Source: Cytophagaceae bacterium
GTDB taxonomy: Bacteria > Bacteroidota > Bacteroidia > Flavobacteriales > Flavobacteriaceae
Assembly: GCA_002710685.1 (NCBI GenBank)
Contig: PALD01000034.1
Span: 1-64,000 of the forward strand
Reading direction: 5' to 3'
DNA length: 64,000 bases
The position numbers were made by a program, and so were the translations under genes. The notes beneath the pieces were generated by a model, which was given only the letters and a program-made list of their open reading frames with translations, made no database searches and was not told where the DNA came from. This document shows positions 34,546 to 43,324 of this stretch, piece after piece (the stretch's first letter is position 1; each line of letters opens with the position of its first letter).

Positions 34546-35654
34546 TAGATAGATATTTTATGGTCGCGTGCAGCAACTCTCCAGCTGCCGGTTACCAGCC
34601 CATCGACCACGGTAAAAACACGGGGATATTTGGCCACTGTTGGGCAAATGTGTTTTGGGATGGCGTAATACACATCGCCTATTTCATGGGTTTCGGGATG
34701 ACCGGGTCTTACCACAAAATGTTCCTCGCTCTGTCCCAGTTGGTCAAGGTCATCCGTGTTCAGGAATTTCACGCGGGGAAAAGCCATCTCAGAAGCCAGT
34801 GATTTATGCCCCAGGTCCAAGCAGAATTGTTCATTTGTGGGTTTGCTTATCAGGCGGGTTACCAGCACCGCCGCACATTGAAAGGGCATGTCTGTAAATA
34901 ACGACCCATACCCGTCATCCCATAACAAGGTCGTGCCTGGGGAGGCGACAATACCATCACGTTTTGCGTGTATGGGAAATGTGGGCGAACCTCCCGCAAC
35001 AATGTTTTTTACATTAAATCCACGTTTTTCCAGTTTTCGCTTTAGCGAAATCACCTCTTCAAAGGCAGCGTCACACACTTTTTTACGCTCAGAAATTTTA
35101 GGGTATCTAATATGCCCGTCATAGACGTGTAGCCCTTCAATGCTGAGGTTATGGGCGGTTGCAATCTTTTTGTATAGCGATATAGCATCGTCCCCGGGTG
35201 TGATGCCCGTGCGGTTCATGCCCACATTGATGTCGATATATACATGCGCCTGCATGTGTTTTTCTTTCGCTTTAAGCGAAATGAAATCCACGGTCTTCTC
35301 GTTGTCCACCAGGCAGGAGAACTTGAGGTTTGGGTATTGCCCTACCAGGTTGAAAAACCTTGCGACATTAGGCCCCACGGGCTGCATGGCCAGCAGGATG
35401 TCTGGTGCGCCGGTGGTGGCCAGCAGTTCGGCCTCGCCTATGGTGGCGCATTTAAATTTTGTGATGCCGTGGTCCAGTTGCATCTGGATGATTTCGGCCA
35501 TTTTATGGGTCTTGATGTGCGGGCGTAAAAACTGGGGTCCGCCGGCCATCTCGAGCATTGATTGTATGTTTTGCTCAATGCGTTCTGGGAAGACAAGGAG
35601 CGCGGGAGAGGCCACATCATCAGGATTGTGGAGGGTGTACCAGGCGTTGTTCAT
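34545..35654 (-). CDS. D-threonine aldolase / D-serine dehydratase-type PLP enzyme
   Basis: This 369-aa fold-type III PLP enzyme has an alanine-racemase-like barrel with the Schiff-base Lys in FLRPHIKTHKM (about residue 48). A C-terminal beta domain holds a zinc site of the His-x-Cys type in IPKHICPTV, as in DSD1 D-serine dehydratases and D-threonine aldolases. The reaction is therefore elimination from, or aldol cleavage of, a D-hydroxy-amino acid; RidA next door favours dehydration. Two perfect palindromes sit within the gene (35035-35050 and 35265-35281), both encoding SLK-type stretches. Confidence 0.9.
   Translation of the reverse strand: MNNAWYTLHNPDDVASPALLVFPERIEQNIQSMLEMAGGPQFLRPHIKTHKMAEIIQMQLDHGITKFKCATIGEAELLATTGAPDILLAMQPVGPNVARFFNLVGQYPNLKFSCLVDNEKTVDFISLKAKEKHMQAHVYIDINVGMNRTGITPGDDAISLYKKIATAHNLSIEGLHVYDGHIRYPKISERKKVCDAAFEEVISLKRKLEKRGFNVKNIVAGGSPTFPIHAKRDGIVASPGTTLLWDDGYGSLFTDMPFQCAAVLVTRLISKPTNEQFCLDLGHKSLASEMAFPRVKFLNTDDLDQLGQSEEHFVVRPGHPETHEIGDVYYAIPKHICPTVAKYPRVFTVVDGLVTGSWRVAARDHKISI
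35035..35050. repeat. dispersed palindrome inside the PLP enzyme gene (copy A)
   Basis: TTTCGC, TTTA, GCGAAA with perfect arms. On the coding strand it falls on the codons for ISLKRKLE. Confidence 0.7.
35265..35281. repeat. dispersed palindrome inside the PLP enzyme gene (copy B)
   Basis: TTTCGC, TTTAA, GCGAAA with perfect arms. On the coding strand it falls on the codons for ISLKAKEK. Confidence 0.7.
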
Positions 35655-36121
35655 TATTTGTGCAGTTCAAACATGGCTTCTACTTCTACCAGGATATTAT
35701 TGGGCAGCATCATGCCCACGGCGCTACGTACGCCTATGCCGTGCTCGCGGCCCCACACATCTGCCATGAGTTCGCTAAACCCGTTCATCACATACGGCTG
35801 TTGGCCAAAATCTGGTGTGCAATTCACCATACCAAGCACCTTGACCACGCGCTTGATGCGGTCAAAATCGCCAAAATGGTCATGGATGGTTGAAAGCATG
35901 GTGAGCCCCACCTGGCGCGCGGCAAGCTTTGCGCCGTCCTTGTCAGTATCGTCTCCAGCGCGGCCTGTCATCAGGCTGCCATCATTTTGCACAGGGCCCT
36001 GGCCTGAGACATATAAAAAATTGCCCACTACAAGCACGGGTCTATACACCCCTGCCGGGGGTGGTGCTGGGGGTAATACAAGACCTAATTTTTTTATTTT
36101 TTGAGCAGGAGATACTTCCAT
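35654..36121 (-). CDS. RidA (YjgF/YER057c) family deaminase
   Basis: The protein has 155 aa. The family core includes NFLYVSGQGPVQNDG, the Arg-containing GVRSAVGMMLPNNILVEVEA region and a trimer-forming fold. The Arg equivalent to RidA Arg105 appears kept. RidA-type enzymes hydrolyse reactive enamines and imines such as 2-aminoacrylate released by PLP dehydratases. Sharing a start/stop junction with such a PLP enzyme fits that role. It is the second gene of the operon, after the GntP permease. Confidence 0.9.
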   Translation of the reverse strand: MEVSPAQKIKKLGLVLPPAPPPAGVYRPVLVVGNFLYVSGQGPVQNDGSLMTGRAGDDTDKDGAKLAARQVGLTMLSTIHDHFGDFDRIKRVVKVLGMVNCTPDFGQQPYVMNGFSELMADVWGREHGIGVRSAVGMMLPNNILVEVEAMFELHK

Positions 36122-36132
36122 TTTTATTGATT

Positions 36133-37446
36133 TTATATAAATAGGCTTAAAGCCAAAGTTCCTAAAAGTCCCATTACGCCCACCAGGGTTTCCATGACCG
36201 TCCAGGTGCGCAAGGTGTCATTGACCGATAGGTTGAAATATTCCTTGAACAGCCAAAAACCAGAATCGTTTACATGCGAGAGCATCAAGCTCCCTGATCC
36301 TATGGCCAGTACCAACAGTTCTGGTGGCGTACCCGTGGAAGATGCCAGTGGCAGGGCGATGCCGGCAGCGGTCAATCCTGCTACCGTGGCTGACCCCACA
36401 CAAACACGTATGACGGTTGCTATCAACCAGGCCACCAATATGGGGGAGAGGTCAGTGCCTTCAAGCAGGCTGGCGATGTATTCACTCACGCCACTATCCA
36501 CAAGGATTTGTTTTAATGCCCCCGCTCCCGCGATTACAAGCAGGATCATCGTGATACCCGTGACAGACTCTGACAGGGTGGACATGACCTCTTTCATCTT
36601 TTTGCCCTGCTTTAACCCTAGCGAGTAGATGGCAAAAAGCACGGCGATGAGCATGGCGATTACCGGGCTTCCCAGAAAGACAAGCAGGGTCTTTAATGCA
36701 CCGTCAGCTAAAAAATGATTTGCAAAAATAGCTGCAAAAATAAGGATGATGGGCAGCAGGGCTGTGAGCAGGCTAGTGGTCGCTGATGGCATCTCATCAT
36801 TAGTAAGGATAACGGGATTATAAAATTCTTCAAGGGGTTTTGCTTCTATTTTTTTTATTGTCCTGGCAAAGAGCGGTCCCGCGACGATGATTGCGGGCAC
36901 GGCGATGACAAGCCCATACATCAAGGTCTTGCCTATGCTGGCCCCAAACATGGCCGCGATGGCGGTGGGAGCAGGATGGGGAGGGAGGTAACCATGTGTT
37001 ACAGAAAGCGAGGTGAGCATGGGCAGGCCCACATAGAGCAAGGGGAGTTTAGTGGTTGCTGCAATGGTAAATGCAAGGGGTACGAGAATCACAAAACCCA
37101 CGGAATAGAACATGGGAATCCCCACGATAAAACCCGTGAGCACGACGGCCCATTGCACATATTTTATACCAAAGGCATCCACAAGTTTTGTGGTTATGCG
37201 CTGTGCCGCACCGCTATCAGCCACGAGCTTGCCCAGCATGGCACCCAGCCCCAGGATGAGCACGAGAAAGCCCAGGGTGTTGCCTATTCCCCGTTGTATG
37301 GAGTCAATAATGCCCAGCGGCTCCATACCCTCCAGCGCACCCACAAATATGCATACGATGATAAAGGAGATGAAAGAGTTGAGCTTTAAGGCGGCAATGA
37401 GTAAAAAAAGGAGTAGTATTCCGGCAATTACAATGACTAATGACAT
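36133..37446 (-). CDS. GntP family permease
   Basis: This 437-aa inner-membrane protein has about 12-14 hydrophobic helices. Family hallmarks include GLGAMLGKLVADSGAAQRI, LPPHPAPTAIA and the closing HVNDSGFWLFKEYF segment. GntP proteins import gluconate and related acids, and the DsdX branch imports D-serine. With a D-amino-acid enzyme, RidA and a dipeptidase downstream, a D-serine-like or D-hydroxy-amino-acid substrate is the best guess. It is the first gene of the operon. A copy of the dispersed palindrome (36143-36157) covers its last codons. Confidence 0.92.
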   Translation of the reverse strand: MSLVIVIAGILLLFLLIAALKLNSFISFIIVCIFVGALEGMEPLGIIDSIQRGIGNTLGFLVLILGLGAMLGKLVADSGAAQRITTKLVDAFGIKYVQWAVVLTGFIVGIPMFYSVGFVILVPLAFTIAATTKLPLLYVGLPMLTSLSVTHGYLPPHPAPTAIAAMFGASIGKTLMYGLVIAVPAIIVAGPLFARTIKKIEAKPLEEFYNPVILTNDEMPSATTSLLTALLPIILIFAAIFANHFLADGALKTLLVFLGSPVIAMLIAVLFAIYSLGLKQGKKMKEVMSTLSESVTGITMILLVIAGAGALKQILVDSGVSEYIASLLEGTDLSPILVAWLIATVIRVCVGSATVAGLTAAGIALPLASSTGTPPELLVLAIGSGSLMLSHVNDSGFWLFKEYFNLSVNDTLRTWTVMETLVGVMGLLGTLALSLFI

Positions 37447-37566
37447 AACAAAGATTAGATAGACCTTAAAAGTAGGAATTCAATAATATATTAGGAGTAT
37501 AATTGCCCGATTTGTTAGCTTCCCCTTAAAAATCAAAAATAATAGTATTGATTAACAATTGCACAT

Positions 37567-37583
37567 TTTGGCTTTAAGCCAAA
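37567..37583. repeat. dispersed palindrome, TTTGGC/GCCAAA type
   Basis: TTTGGC, TTTAA, GCCAAA with perfect arms, in the divergent intergenic region between the GntP operon and the histidine kinase gene. Confidence 0.7.
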
Positions 37584-37716
37584 TAAATATCATCCATATC
37601 ATCGTGAATCATGTAAATACCCAACAAACTAGTTAACTGATAGAAAAAAGAGTTGAGGCACCATCAAAGATGGTTAAATAGCATATATTTATAAAAAAAA
37701 TATAGTACATATTATT

Positions 37717-38919
37717 GTGAATAATCTGGATGACACGTTAAAAAACGATATTCATAACATCCTGAGCATTAAAGCGGTTCCCTCAATGCTTAATGTTATC
37801 TGTAAAACTACCGGGATGAAATTTGCAGCCGTTGCCCGTGTCACAGATGATAGATGGGTAACCTGTGTTTCACGGGACGAAATAAACTTTGGCCTCAAGC
37901 CTGGTGATGAGCTTGAACTGGAGACCACGCTGTGCAATGAGATACGTCAACACAAAGATGCAATCGTAATAGACCATGTCTCTCAAAGTGCTACCTATTG
38001 TAATCACCACACCCCGGCTAAGTATGGTTTTGAGAGTTATATCTCCTTTCCCATCTTTAGAAAAAATGGGGAATTCTTTGGCACGCTCTGCGCCATTGAC
38101 CCTGAACCGGCCAAGTTGGACAACGAAGTCGTACGGGAGCTTTTTAACCTATATACTGACCTTATCTCGTTTCACCTGGAAGCACTTGAGGAGCTCAATG
38201 ATGCCCATACCAACCTTGATGAGGCCAATAGGGTTGCAAAGCTCAGGGACACATTTGTGGCCGTGCTGGGACATGACCTGCGCAACCCACTGGGCACCAC
38301 GCGTATGTGCGCAGATATCCTGATGAAGTTGAACTTACCGGAGTTTGCCAACAAACAGGTAAGCACCATTAAGACCACTTCCCTGCGCATGCAGGAGCTC
38401 ATTGACAACCTGCTTGATTTTGCCCGGGGCGAACTGGGGGAGGGCATACAGCTGGAAATAGGTGAAAATGCCGTAAAGCTGGAACAGGAAATCAACCAGA
38501 TCATCAAGGAGACCAGGACAACTGATTCTCAACATGATATAGTTGCCACGATCAAGTTTGATTCGCCGGTGTTCTGTGATGTAAACCGCGTGGGGCAACT
38601 GTTTTCAAACCTGTTGAGCAATGCCGTGAAGCACGGCCATGAAAACACGCCTATCTATATCGAGGCCTCAAATGACGCAAAAGAGCTTAAGTTAAAGGTC
38701 ATAAATTCTGGTGAGCAAATTGCACCAGAAATCAGGGAAGAGCTTTTTAAACCCTTTGTGACCAATAATAAAAACGGCCTGGGCCTGGGCCTTTACATCG
38801 CTTCAGAAATTGCCATGGCACATAACGGTAGTCTTGAGGTTTCTTCCCATTCTCCAGAAATCGCTTTTGAATTCACCATGCCATTGCAGGATAATGACCG
38901 TTTTTTAGGGGTTTCTTAA
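37717..38919 (+). CDS. cytoplasmic GAF-domain sensor histidine kinase
   Basis: The protein has 400 aa and no membrane helix. A GAF domain (about 15-155) is followed by a short coiled coil. The HisKA box is FVAVLGHDLRNPL, with His186. The ATPase domain has the N box NLLSNAVKHG and the G box NGLGLGLYIA. The start is a GTG at 37717. No response regulator is adjacent, so it is an orphan kinase. It is transcribed divergently from the GntP operon. The ligand of the GAF domain is unknown. Confidence 0.92.
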   Translation: MNNLDDTLKNDIHNILSIKAVPSMLNVICKTTGMKFAAVARVTDDRWVTCVSRDEINFGLKPGDELELETTLCNEIRQHKDAIVIDHVSQSATYCNHHTPAKYGFESYISFPIFRKNGEFFGTLCAIDPEPAKLDNEVVRELFNLYTDLISFHLEALEELNDAHTNLDEANRVAKLRDTFVAVLGHDLRNPLGTTRMCADILMKLNLPEFANKQVSTIKTTSLRMQELIDNLLDFARGELGEGIQLEIGENAVKLEQEINQIIKETRTTDSQHDIVATIKFDSPVFCDVNRVGQLFSNLLSNAVKHGHENTPIYIEASNDAKELKLKVINSGEQIAPEIREELFKPFVTNNKNGLGLGLYIASEIAMAHNGSLEVSSHSPEIAFEFTMPLQDNDRFLGVS

Positions 38920-38931
38920 ACCACTTAGCTG

Positions 38932-38939
38932 TATTTTTG
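38932..38939 (+). promoter_or_regulatory. -7 promoter element of the MBL hydrolase gene
   Basis: TATTTTTG fits TAnnTTTG and lies 35 nt before the start codon, immediately followed by a short palindrome (38944-38956). No -33 TTG is clear. Confidence 0.45.
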
Positions 38940-38943
38940 TATG

Positions 38944-38956
38944 CCTTTCGGCGAAA
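38944..38956. repeat. short palindrome upstream of the MBL gene
   Basis: CTTTCG, G, CGAAAG: the same form as at 33452-33464. It would lie at or just after the transcription start. Confidence 0.5.
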
Positions 38957-38974
38957 GCCATAAACCCATACCAC

Positions 38975-40063
38975 ATGCTTTATTTTTTATTGGTTGTACT
39001 CCTCGTTGTTGCGGGCGTTTATATTTTCCTGCAGCAACCTCAATTTGGCAAAGCACCTTCTGGTGAACGGTTGTCCCGTATTTCACGATCTGTTAACTAC
39101 CGCGATGGGGCGTTTCAAAATCTGTCGCCCACCCCTACGTTGACAAAGGGATATTCATATCCTAAAGTACTGTATGCTTTTTTCTTTAAAAAGAGCAAGG
39201 AGCAAAAACCTACACACGCGTTGCCCTCTATTAAGACAAACCTGAAGGAGCTTGCTGCTGATGAAGAGGTCCTGGTCTGGTTTGGCCATTCATCTTACTT
39301 TTTACGGGTGCAGGGGGTGAGTTTTTTGATAGACCCCGTGTTTAGTGGTAGGGTATCACCGCTTCCAGGAGGTTCACAGGCATTTCTGGGAACAGATATT
39401 TATGGCGTGGAAGATATGCCACCTATTGATTACCTGGTATTATCGCATGACCATTATGACCATTTGGACCATGAAACGGTCAGCCGGCTTAAACCCAAGG
39501 TTAGTGAAGTCATTTGTGGACTGGGCGTGGGTGCGCACCTAGAACGCTGGGGGTATGCCCCGCAAACCATTCATGAAAAGGACTGGGATGAACAGATGGA
39601 TTTAAAACAGGGCCTAAAAATATATACCCATCCCGCCAGGCACTTTTCGGGGCGGACGTTCAAGAGGAACAACACGCTGTGGTTATCATACTTGCTGCAA
39701 ACCCCAAATAAAAAAATATTCTTGGGCGGGGATAGTGGTTATGATACACACTTTAAAAAAATAGGGGAGCAGCACGGTACCATAGACTTTGCCATTCTTG
39801 AAAATGGGCAGTACAACGAGGCCTGGCATGCCATACACTGCCTTCCACCAGAGACCGTGAAGGCAGCTCAAGACTTGCATGCTAAACGTATGATGCCCGT
39901 ACACTCCAGTAAATTTACCCTGGCATTGCATGCCTGGTATGCACCCTTGACCGAAGTATCAATGCATGCAGCAGGCAAGTTGCCCCTGGTCACCCCCAGG
40001 ATAGGGGAACCGGTGTGGCTTGACGATGAAGGTCAAACCTTCATGCCATGGTGGGCGGAGTGA
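38975..40063 (+). CDS. MBL-fold metallo-hydrolase (UlaG/NAPE-PLD-like)
   Basis: This 362-aa protein has one N-terminal membrane helix and a metallo-beta-lactamase fold. The metal motif is SHDHYDHLD at 157-165. Further ligands are likely in HPARHFSGR, LGGDSGYDTHF and PVHSSKFTLALHAW. The long form with an N-terminal anchor and the WFGHSSYFLRVQG segment resembles the NAPE-PLD-like group, which cleaves phospholipid head groups, but the substrate is unproven. Its stop codon runs into a (ATATA) repeat. Confidence 0.88.
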   Translation: MLYFLLVVLLVVAGVYIFLQQPQFGKAPSGERLSRISRSVNYRDGAFQNLSPTPTLTKGYSYPKVLYAFFFKKSKEQKPTHALPSIKTNLKELAADEEVLVWFGHSSYFLRVQGVSFLIDPVFSGRVSPLPGGSQAFLGTDIYGVEDMPPIDYLVLSHDHYDHLDHETVSRLKPKVSEVICGLGVGAHLERWGYAPQTIHEKDWDEQMDLKQGLKIYTHPARHFSGRTFKRNNTLWLSYLLQTPNKKIFLGGDSGYDTHFKKIGEQHGTIDFAILENGQYNEAWHAIHCLPPETVKAAQDLHAKRMMPVHSSKFTLALHAWYAPLTEVSMHAAGKLPLVTPRIGEPVWLDDEGQTFMPWWAE

Positions 40064-40081
40064 TATAATATAATATAATAT
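40063..40081. repeat. pentanucleotide microsatellite
   Basis: ATATA is repeated three times plus a partial fourth unit, in the 25-bp gap between two convergent genes. Confidence 0.7.
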
Positions 40082-40088
40082 GATGTGG

Positions 40089-41258
40089 TCAAAACAGGTT
40101 ATAGCTCACAATAAAGGATAAGGTGCTATACTCTGTAGAATAGTATTGATACTTCCATAGCATGTTCCTGTCAAATCCATACCTTACTTCAACAGCATAT
40201 TTTTTATACCGTGCACCGGCGCCCATCACAAAATTTTGACCATTGCTTACCTTTAACATGTTGATGGTCGAGTCAAAATTAAGGTCAAATAAAAAAGAAG
40301 CATTGATAAATATAGCGGTCTCGTCATTGAGATAAAAATGGTGGCGTACCCCTATGGGAAGTTCTATGGATTTATAATCAACCTGGTTATTGACAGAGCC
40401 TACCTCTTTTTCAGATTTAAAATATTGATAGGTAGGTTCAATAATCACAGACCATTTATTCTTGTTGAAAGGCATGAAAAATTCTGCTTCAAGGCCTATC
40501 CTTCCCGTCATCTGGCTACCAAAATCCACATTTCTTGACTGGAGAGTCTCGTGGTTTACCTGTAATGTGGAGATATTGAGACCGGGTCTAAGATTAAGGT
40601 GGAAGAAGTTATTTTCTGGGGTGTAGTCAAGCTCATTATCACTTGATCCATTGCACCTATTGAATTTTAAGAACAGGTCTTGTAGCTCCTTTTTAGCGTA
40701 CTTGAGTTTCTCAAAATCCCTTTTTTTCATATCAGGACATTGCAATGCGTTGAGGAGCTGTTGCTTATATCGTGCATTTGTCACCACCACGTTAGACGTG
40801 TTCAAATATCTTTTATAGATGAGGGGTTGTATGGCATCATCATCTATTGAATAGAAATACCGGCTTAGGTTACCATCATAATATGCAAAGAGATTTCCCT
40901 TTCCTTCAATGAGTTGATGCAAGAACACGGTTTCTTCAACCATGTTTAAGGTGCGCACCATGGTCAAGTCCTTGATCTGGTCACTTGACCTATCCATCTC
41001 AACCGTTTGCCTGATGTACTTTGAAGCATTATACACCCCAAACTCTTTTATATCTTCAATGCTTCCCGTTTTAGGGACTTCATTTTCAGAGAATTTATAC
41101 TCAATCTCCGTGGGGTTGTTGAGCCATTCAATATTCTTGATAAGACATTCCTTCTTGTTGTTTTCATCATCAATGATGTACCCTTTTTCAAAGGTAATCT
41201 GTGAAAATGAAATCATGGACGAGCATATAACAAGGGCTAACAGGTAATACTTTTTCAT
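40089..41258 (-). CDS. outer membrane beta-barrel protein of unknown function
   Basis: This 389-aa protein has a signal peptide (YYLLALVICSSMISFSQ). A soluble N-terminal half (about 20-215) has two Cys (near 173 and 202). A C-terminal porin-like barrel (about 225-389) starts NNFFHLNLRPGLNISTL and ends in the aromatic strand STLSFIVSYNLF. Such proteins are common in Flavobacteriaceae, often several per genome, and have no assigned role. It is a single gene with its own upstream region. Confidence 0.75.
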   Translation of the reverse strand: MKKYYLLALVICSSMISFSQITFEKGYIIDDENNKKECLIKNIEWLNNPTEIEYKFSENEVPKTGSIEDIKEFGVYNASKYIRQTVEMDRSSDQIKDLTMVRTLNMVEETVFLHQLIEGKGNLFAYYDGNLSRYFYSIDDDAIQPLIYKRYLNTSNVVVTNARYKQQLLNALQCPDMKKRDFEKLKYAKKELQDLFLKFNRCNGSSDNELDYTPENNFFHLNLRPGLNISTLQVNHETLQSRNVDFGSQMTGRIGLEAEFFMPFNKNKWSVIIEPTYQYFKSEKEVGSVNNQVDYKSIELPIGVRHHFYLNDETAIFINASFLFDLNFDSTINMLKVSNGQNFVMGAGARYKKYAVEVRYGFDRNMLWKYQYYSTEYSTLSFIVSYNLF

Positions 41259-41368
41259 AAATTAAAAATCAATTTTATGGTCAACAATAAACAAAAAATA
41301 TCCTTTACAGAAAATTAAACAACTCAAAATCCATATCCATATATAAAAGTTTAAAGAGAATGTAGTAC

Positions 41369-41384
41369 TTTGGCTATAGCCAAA
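41369..41384. repeat. dispersed palindrome, TTTGGC/GCCAAA type
   Basis: TTTGGC, TATA, GCCAAA with perfect arms, 12 nt upstream of the DUF1304 start codon and thus in its leader or promoter. Confidence 0.7.
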
Positions 41385-41396
41385 AAAACACCATCC

Positions 41397-41762
41397 ATGA
41401 CCATTGCCATCAACATACTCATAGCATTTGTAGCCGTCCTGCACCTGTACTTTGCTTGGTTTGAGATGTTTGCCTGGGAGACCAGGGGGAGGAAGGTTTT
41501 CAGGCAGTTTCCCTCAGAATTGTTTACCCCCACAAAGGCACTGGCCGCAAATCAAGGGCTGTACAATGCTTTTTTAGCAGCAGGACTGGTGTGGAGCTTC
41601 TTTATCACTGATGGGTCCTGGAGTACTTATGTGGCTGTCTTTTTCTTATGCTGTGTGGCCATTGCCGGTATTTATGGGGCACTTACCGCTTCAAAAAAAA
41701 TACTGTATGTTCAGGCATTGCCAGCATTATTGACCTTGCTGTTGATCTATATTTCAGCTTAG
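41397..41762 (+). CDS. DUF1304 family membrane protein
   Basis: This 121-aa protein has four hydrophobic helices. The family signature is visible as HLYFAWFEMFAWETRG near the N-terminus and ANQGLYNAFLAAGLVW after it. The function is unknown. I start at MTIAINILIAF (41397), which puts the first helix at the N-terminus; a frame opening at 41370 would translate through the palindrome. It overlaps the 3' end of the next gene, on the other strand, by four bases. Confidence 0.88.
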   Translation: MTIAINILIAFVAVLHLYFAWFEMFAWETRGRKVFRQFPSELFTPTKALAANQGLYNAFLAAGLVWSFFITDGSWSTYVAVFFLCCVAIAGIYGALTASKKILYVQALPALLTLLLIYISA

Positions 41763-42238
41763 CCCTTGTTCAATTTATCAAGCTCCTGCCTATAATCCAG
41801 CTGTAGGTCTTCATGCAGCGCTGCTATCTTCTTTAAGGTGCTGTCGTGGGTTCTTTCATATAAGCTGCGCAGCACCCTGTCCCTTGTTATGGAGGGAGTG
41901 ATCTTGCGCATGGCCTTGAGAAAATGGGTAAGCAGCACCACCTCGGTTTCCTTGTTACCTGAATATCTTATGTATTTTCTTACCTCGCGCATGATCTTGC
42001 GCACGCTCTTCTTGATGTAATAGTAGTTGCGGTGGCTAATCTCGGCAAAAAGGGTGTCGATGTGCTCCATTATATTTTGGCGAAAGCCTTCTTCATAATC
42101 TGCCTCAAAAAGCAGGTAATGGAGCAGTTCCTTATTCTCCTTTTTGAACCGGCCCAGGCGCAGCACGAGCTGGCGCAGTTCATCTTCTCCCAGGTGGTTA
42201 AGTTCTTTGCGTATAACAGGTAAGGATGCAGGCTTCAT
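41759..42238 (-). CDS. hypothetical helical protein (possibly DUF6155-like)
   Basis: The protein has 159 aa, is strongly charged, probably all helical, and has no signal peptide. It starts MKPASLPVIRKELNHLGEDE and contains NYYYIKKSVRKIMREVRKYI. It resembles a small family of conserved flavobacterial proteins that I recall as DUF6155, but I am not certain. No catalytic motif is visible. An imperfect palindrome (TTTGGCGAAAGCC, near 42076) lies inside. It converges with DUF1304. Confidence 0.65.
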   Translation of the reverse strand: MKPASLPVIRKELNHLGEDELRQLVLRLGRFKKENKELLHYLLFEADYEEGFRQNIMEHIDTLFAEISHRNYYYIKKSVRKIMREVRKYIRYSGNKETEVVLLTHFLKAMRKITPSITRDRVLRSLYERTHDSTLKKIAALHEDLQLDYRQELDKLNKG

Positions 42239-42346
42239 GACGGGCGTTGTAAAGTATGTGACGGTAGGGTTGAAAAGTATTGAAAATTATGCAATAATAG
42301 GCTATTTGCCATTGCTAGCAACTGATGGTTTTGGCAGGACAATCTA

Positions 42347-42354
42347 TATATTTG
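42347..42354 (+). promoter_or_regulatory. -7 promoter element of the 42397 gene
   Basis: TATATTTG fits TAnnTTTG, 42 nt before the start codon. An imperfect palindrome (TGGC/GCCA, about 42358-42370) follows. No -33 element is at the ideal distance. Confidence 0.4.
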
Positions 42355-42396
42355 TCATGGCTCAAGGCCAAAAAGACCCTCCAAAACTAACCTGCC

Positions 42397-43236
42397 ATGT
42401 TCAAAGATTGCAAAATACTATTCCTTTTTTGTCTATTGCCCGGTTTGTACTGGGGTATTAAGGCCCAGGACCCGGCCGGGATTACCCCATCCATTGAACG
42501 GCACGAGTATTACACCCTTACAGGGAAGATAGATGGCAAGCCCATCTTGATGCACCTGGAAAGAAACGGTAGTTTTTGTGGCATGGAACCCAATAACCGT
42601 ATGAATGCACCCGGTTTTTCAGGGTATTATGCAAGTGCGATGGATGCTGAGCGGGTAGAACTTGTGGGGTATATGAAAGATGATGCCAACAAGGCTTTTA
42701 TAAAATTGTACGTCCCAGACCCCTATTTACCCAGCGAATTTAATACTGCCTGTGAATTAACAGGGTTTGACCAGGCATTTATTGCCGCCACAAGCAACAA
42801 TTTTAAGGAGGTGCTGTACAGCAATAGCCAGAATACCACGCCCAGGCCCGCCAATCTTGAACTCTTGCACGATTTTTCATTTAAAACCACGGCAACACTG
42901 GCAGTAGCTTATAAAACGGGAAATGCCAAACATTTTAACCTTACCGCATTGACGGGACTGTCGTATATAGATGATGTGGAGGTCATTGCCCAGAAAGAGC
43001 TTGTGGGTGCATTGTACCTTATCCTAAAATTTGGCAATACATCCATACCGGGTTCTGATGGTATGGGGTTTTGTGGGGTGGGTTATGAAGGTTATCTGGG
43101 CTTCATGCATATTGATGAAGATTATGAACTGGCAGACTTTGATTACAAGCAGGTAGAGAGTTGCCTTGTGGAGATAATTGAGGACTATACCTATGATACC
43201 GCACATCCTGAAAATGGGCTTATACCCGTTGAATAA
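42397..43236 (+). CDS. secreted protein of unknown function
   Basis: The 279-aa protein has a signal peptide (ILFLFCLLPGLYWGIKAQ) and no lipobox. The mature part is acidic, begins with a YTLTGKIDGKPILMHLERNG strand pattern and includes three Cys near residues 64, 107 and 226. The charge and pattern suggest a soluble beta-rich domain. I do not recognise a family. It may be a stand-alone transcript, with a promoter-like box upstream and a hairpin downstream. Confidence 0.7.
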   Translation: MFKDCKILFLFCLLPGLYWGIKAQDPAGITPSIERHEYYTLTGKIDGKPILMHLERNGSFCGMEPNNRMNAPGFSGYYASAMDAERVELVGYMKDDANKAFIKLYVPDPYLPSEFNTACELTGFDQAFIAATSNNFKEVLYSNSQNTTPRPANLELLHDFSFKTTATLAVAYKTGNAKHFNLTALTGLSYIDDVEVIAQKELVGALYLILKFGNTSIPGSDGMGFCGVGYEGYLGFMHIDEDYELADFDYKQVESCLVEIIEDYTYDTAHPENGLIPVE

Positions 43237-43260
43237 TACATGGCTTTAAAAAATAAGGAA

Positions 43261-43301
43261 TCCCCATGACCGGCGTGCGTTGTTCACGGCGGTCATGGGG
43301 A
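43261..43301. terminator. hairpin between convergent genes
   Basis: TCCCCATGACC (43261-43271) pairs perfectly with GGTCATGGGGA (43291-43301); the 19-nt loop can itself form a CGTG/CACG stem. A short T run follows on the plus strand. Confidence 0.65.
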
Positions 43302-43324
43302 CCTTTTAAAAAGATAGGGTATTG

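Noticed and set aside
37650-37700. CACCATCAAAGATGG hairpin upstream of the histidine kinase as a riboswitch
   Set aside because: The stem is only about five pairs and matches no known riboswitch pattern.
40063-40081. Promoter from the ATATA repeat
   Set aside because: It lies between two gene ends and has no TTG or TTTG elements; it is only a microsatellite.
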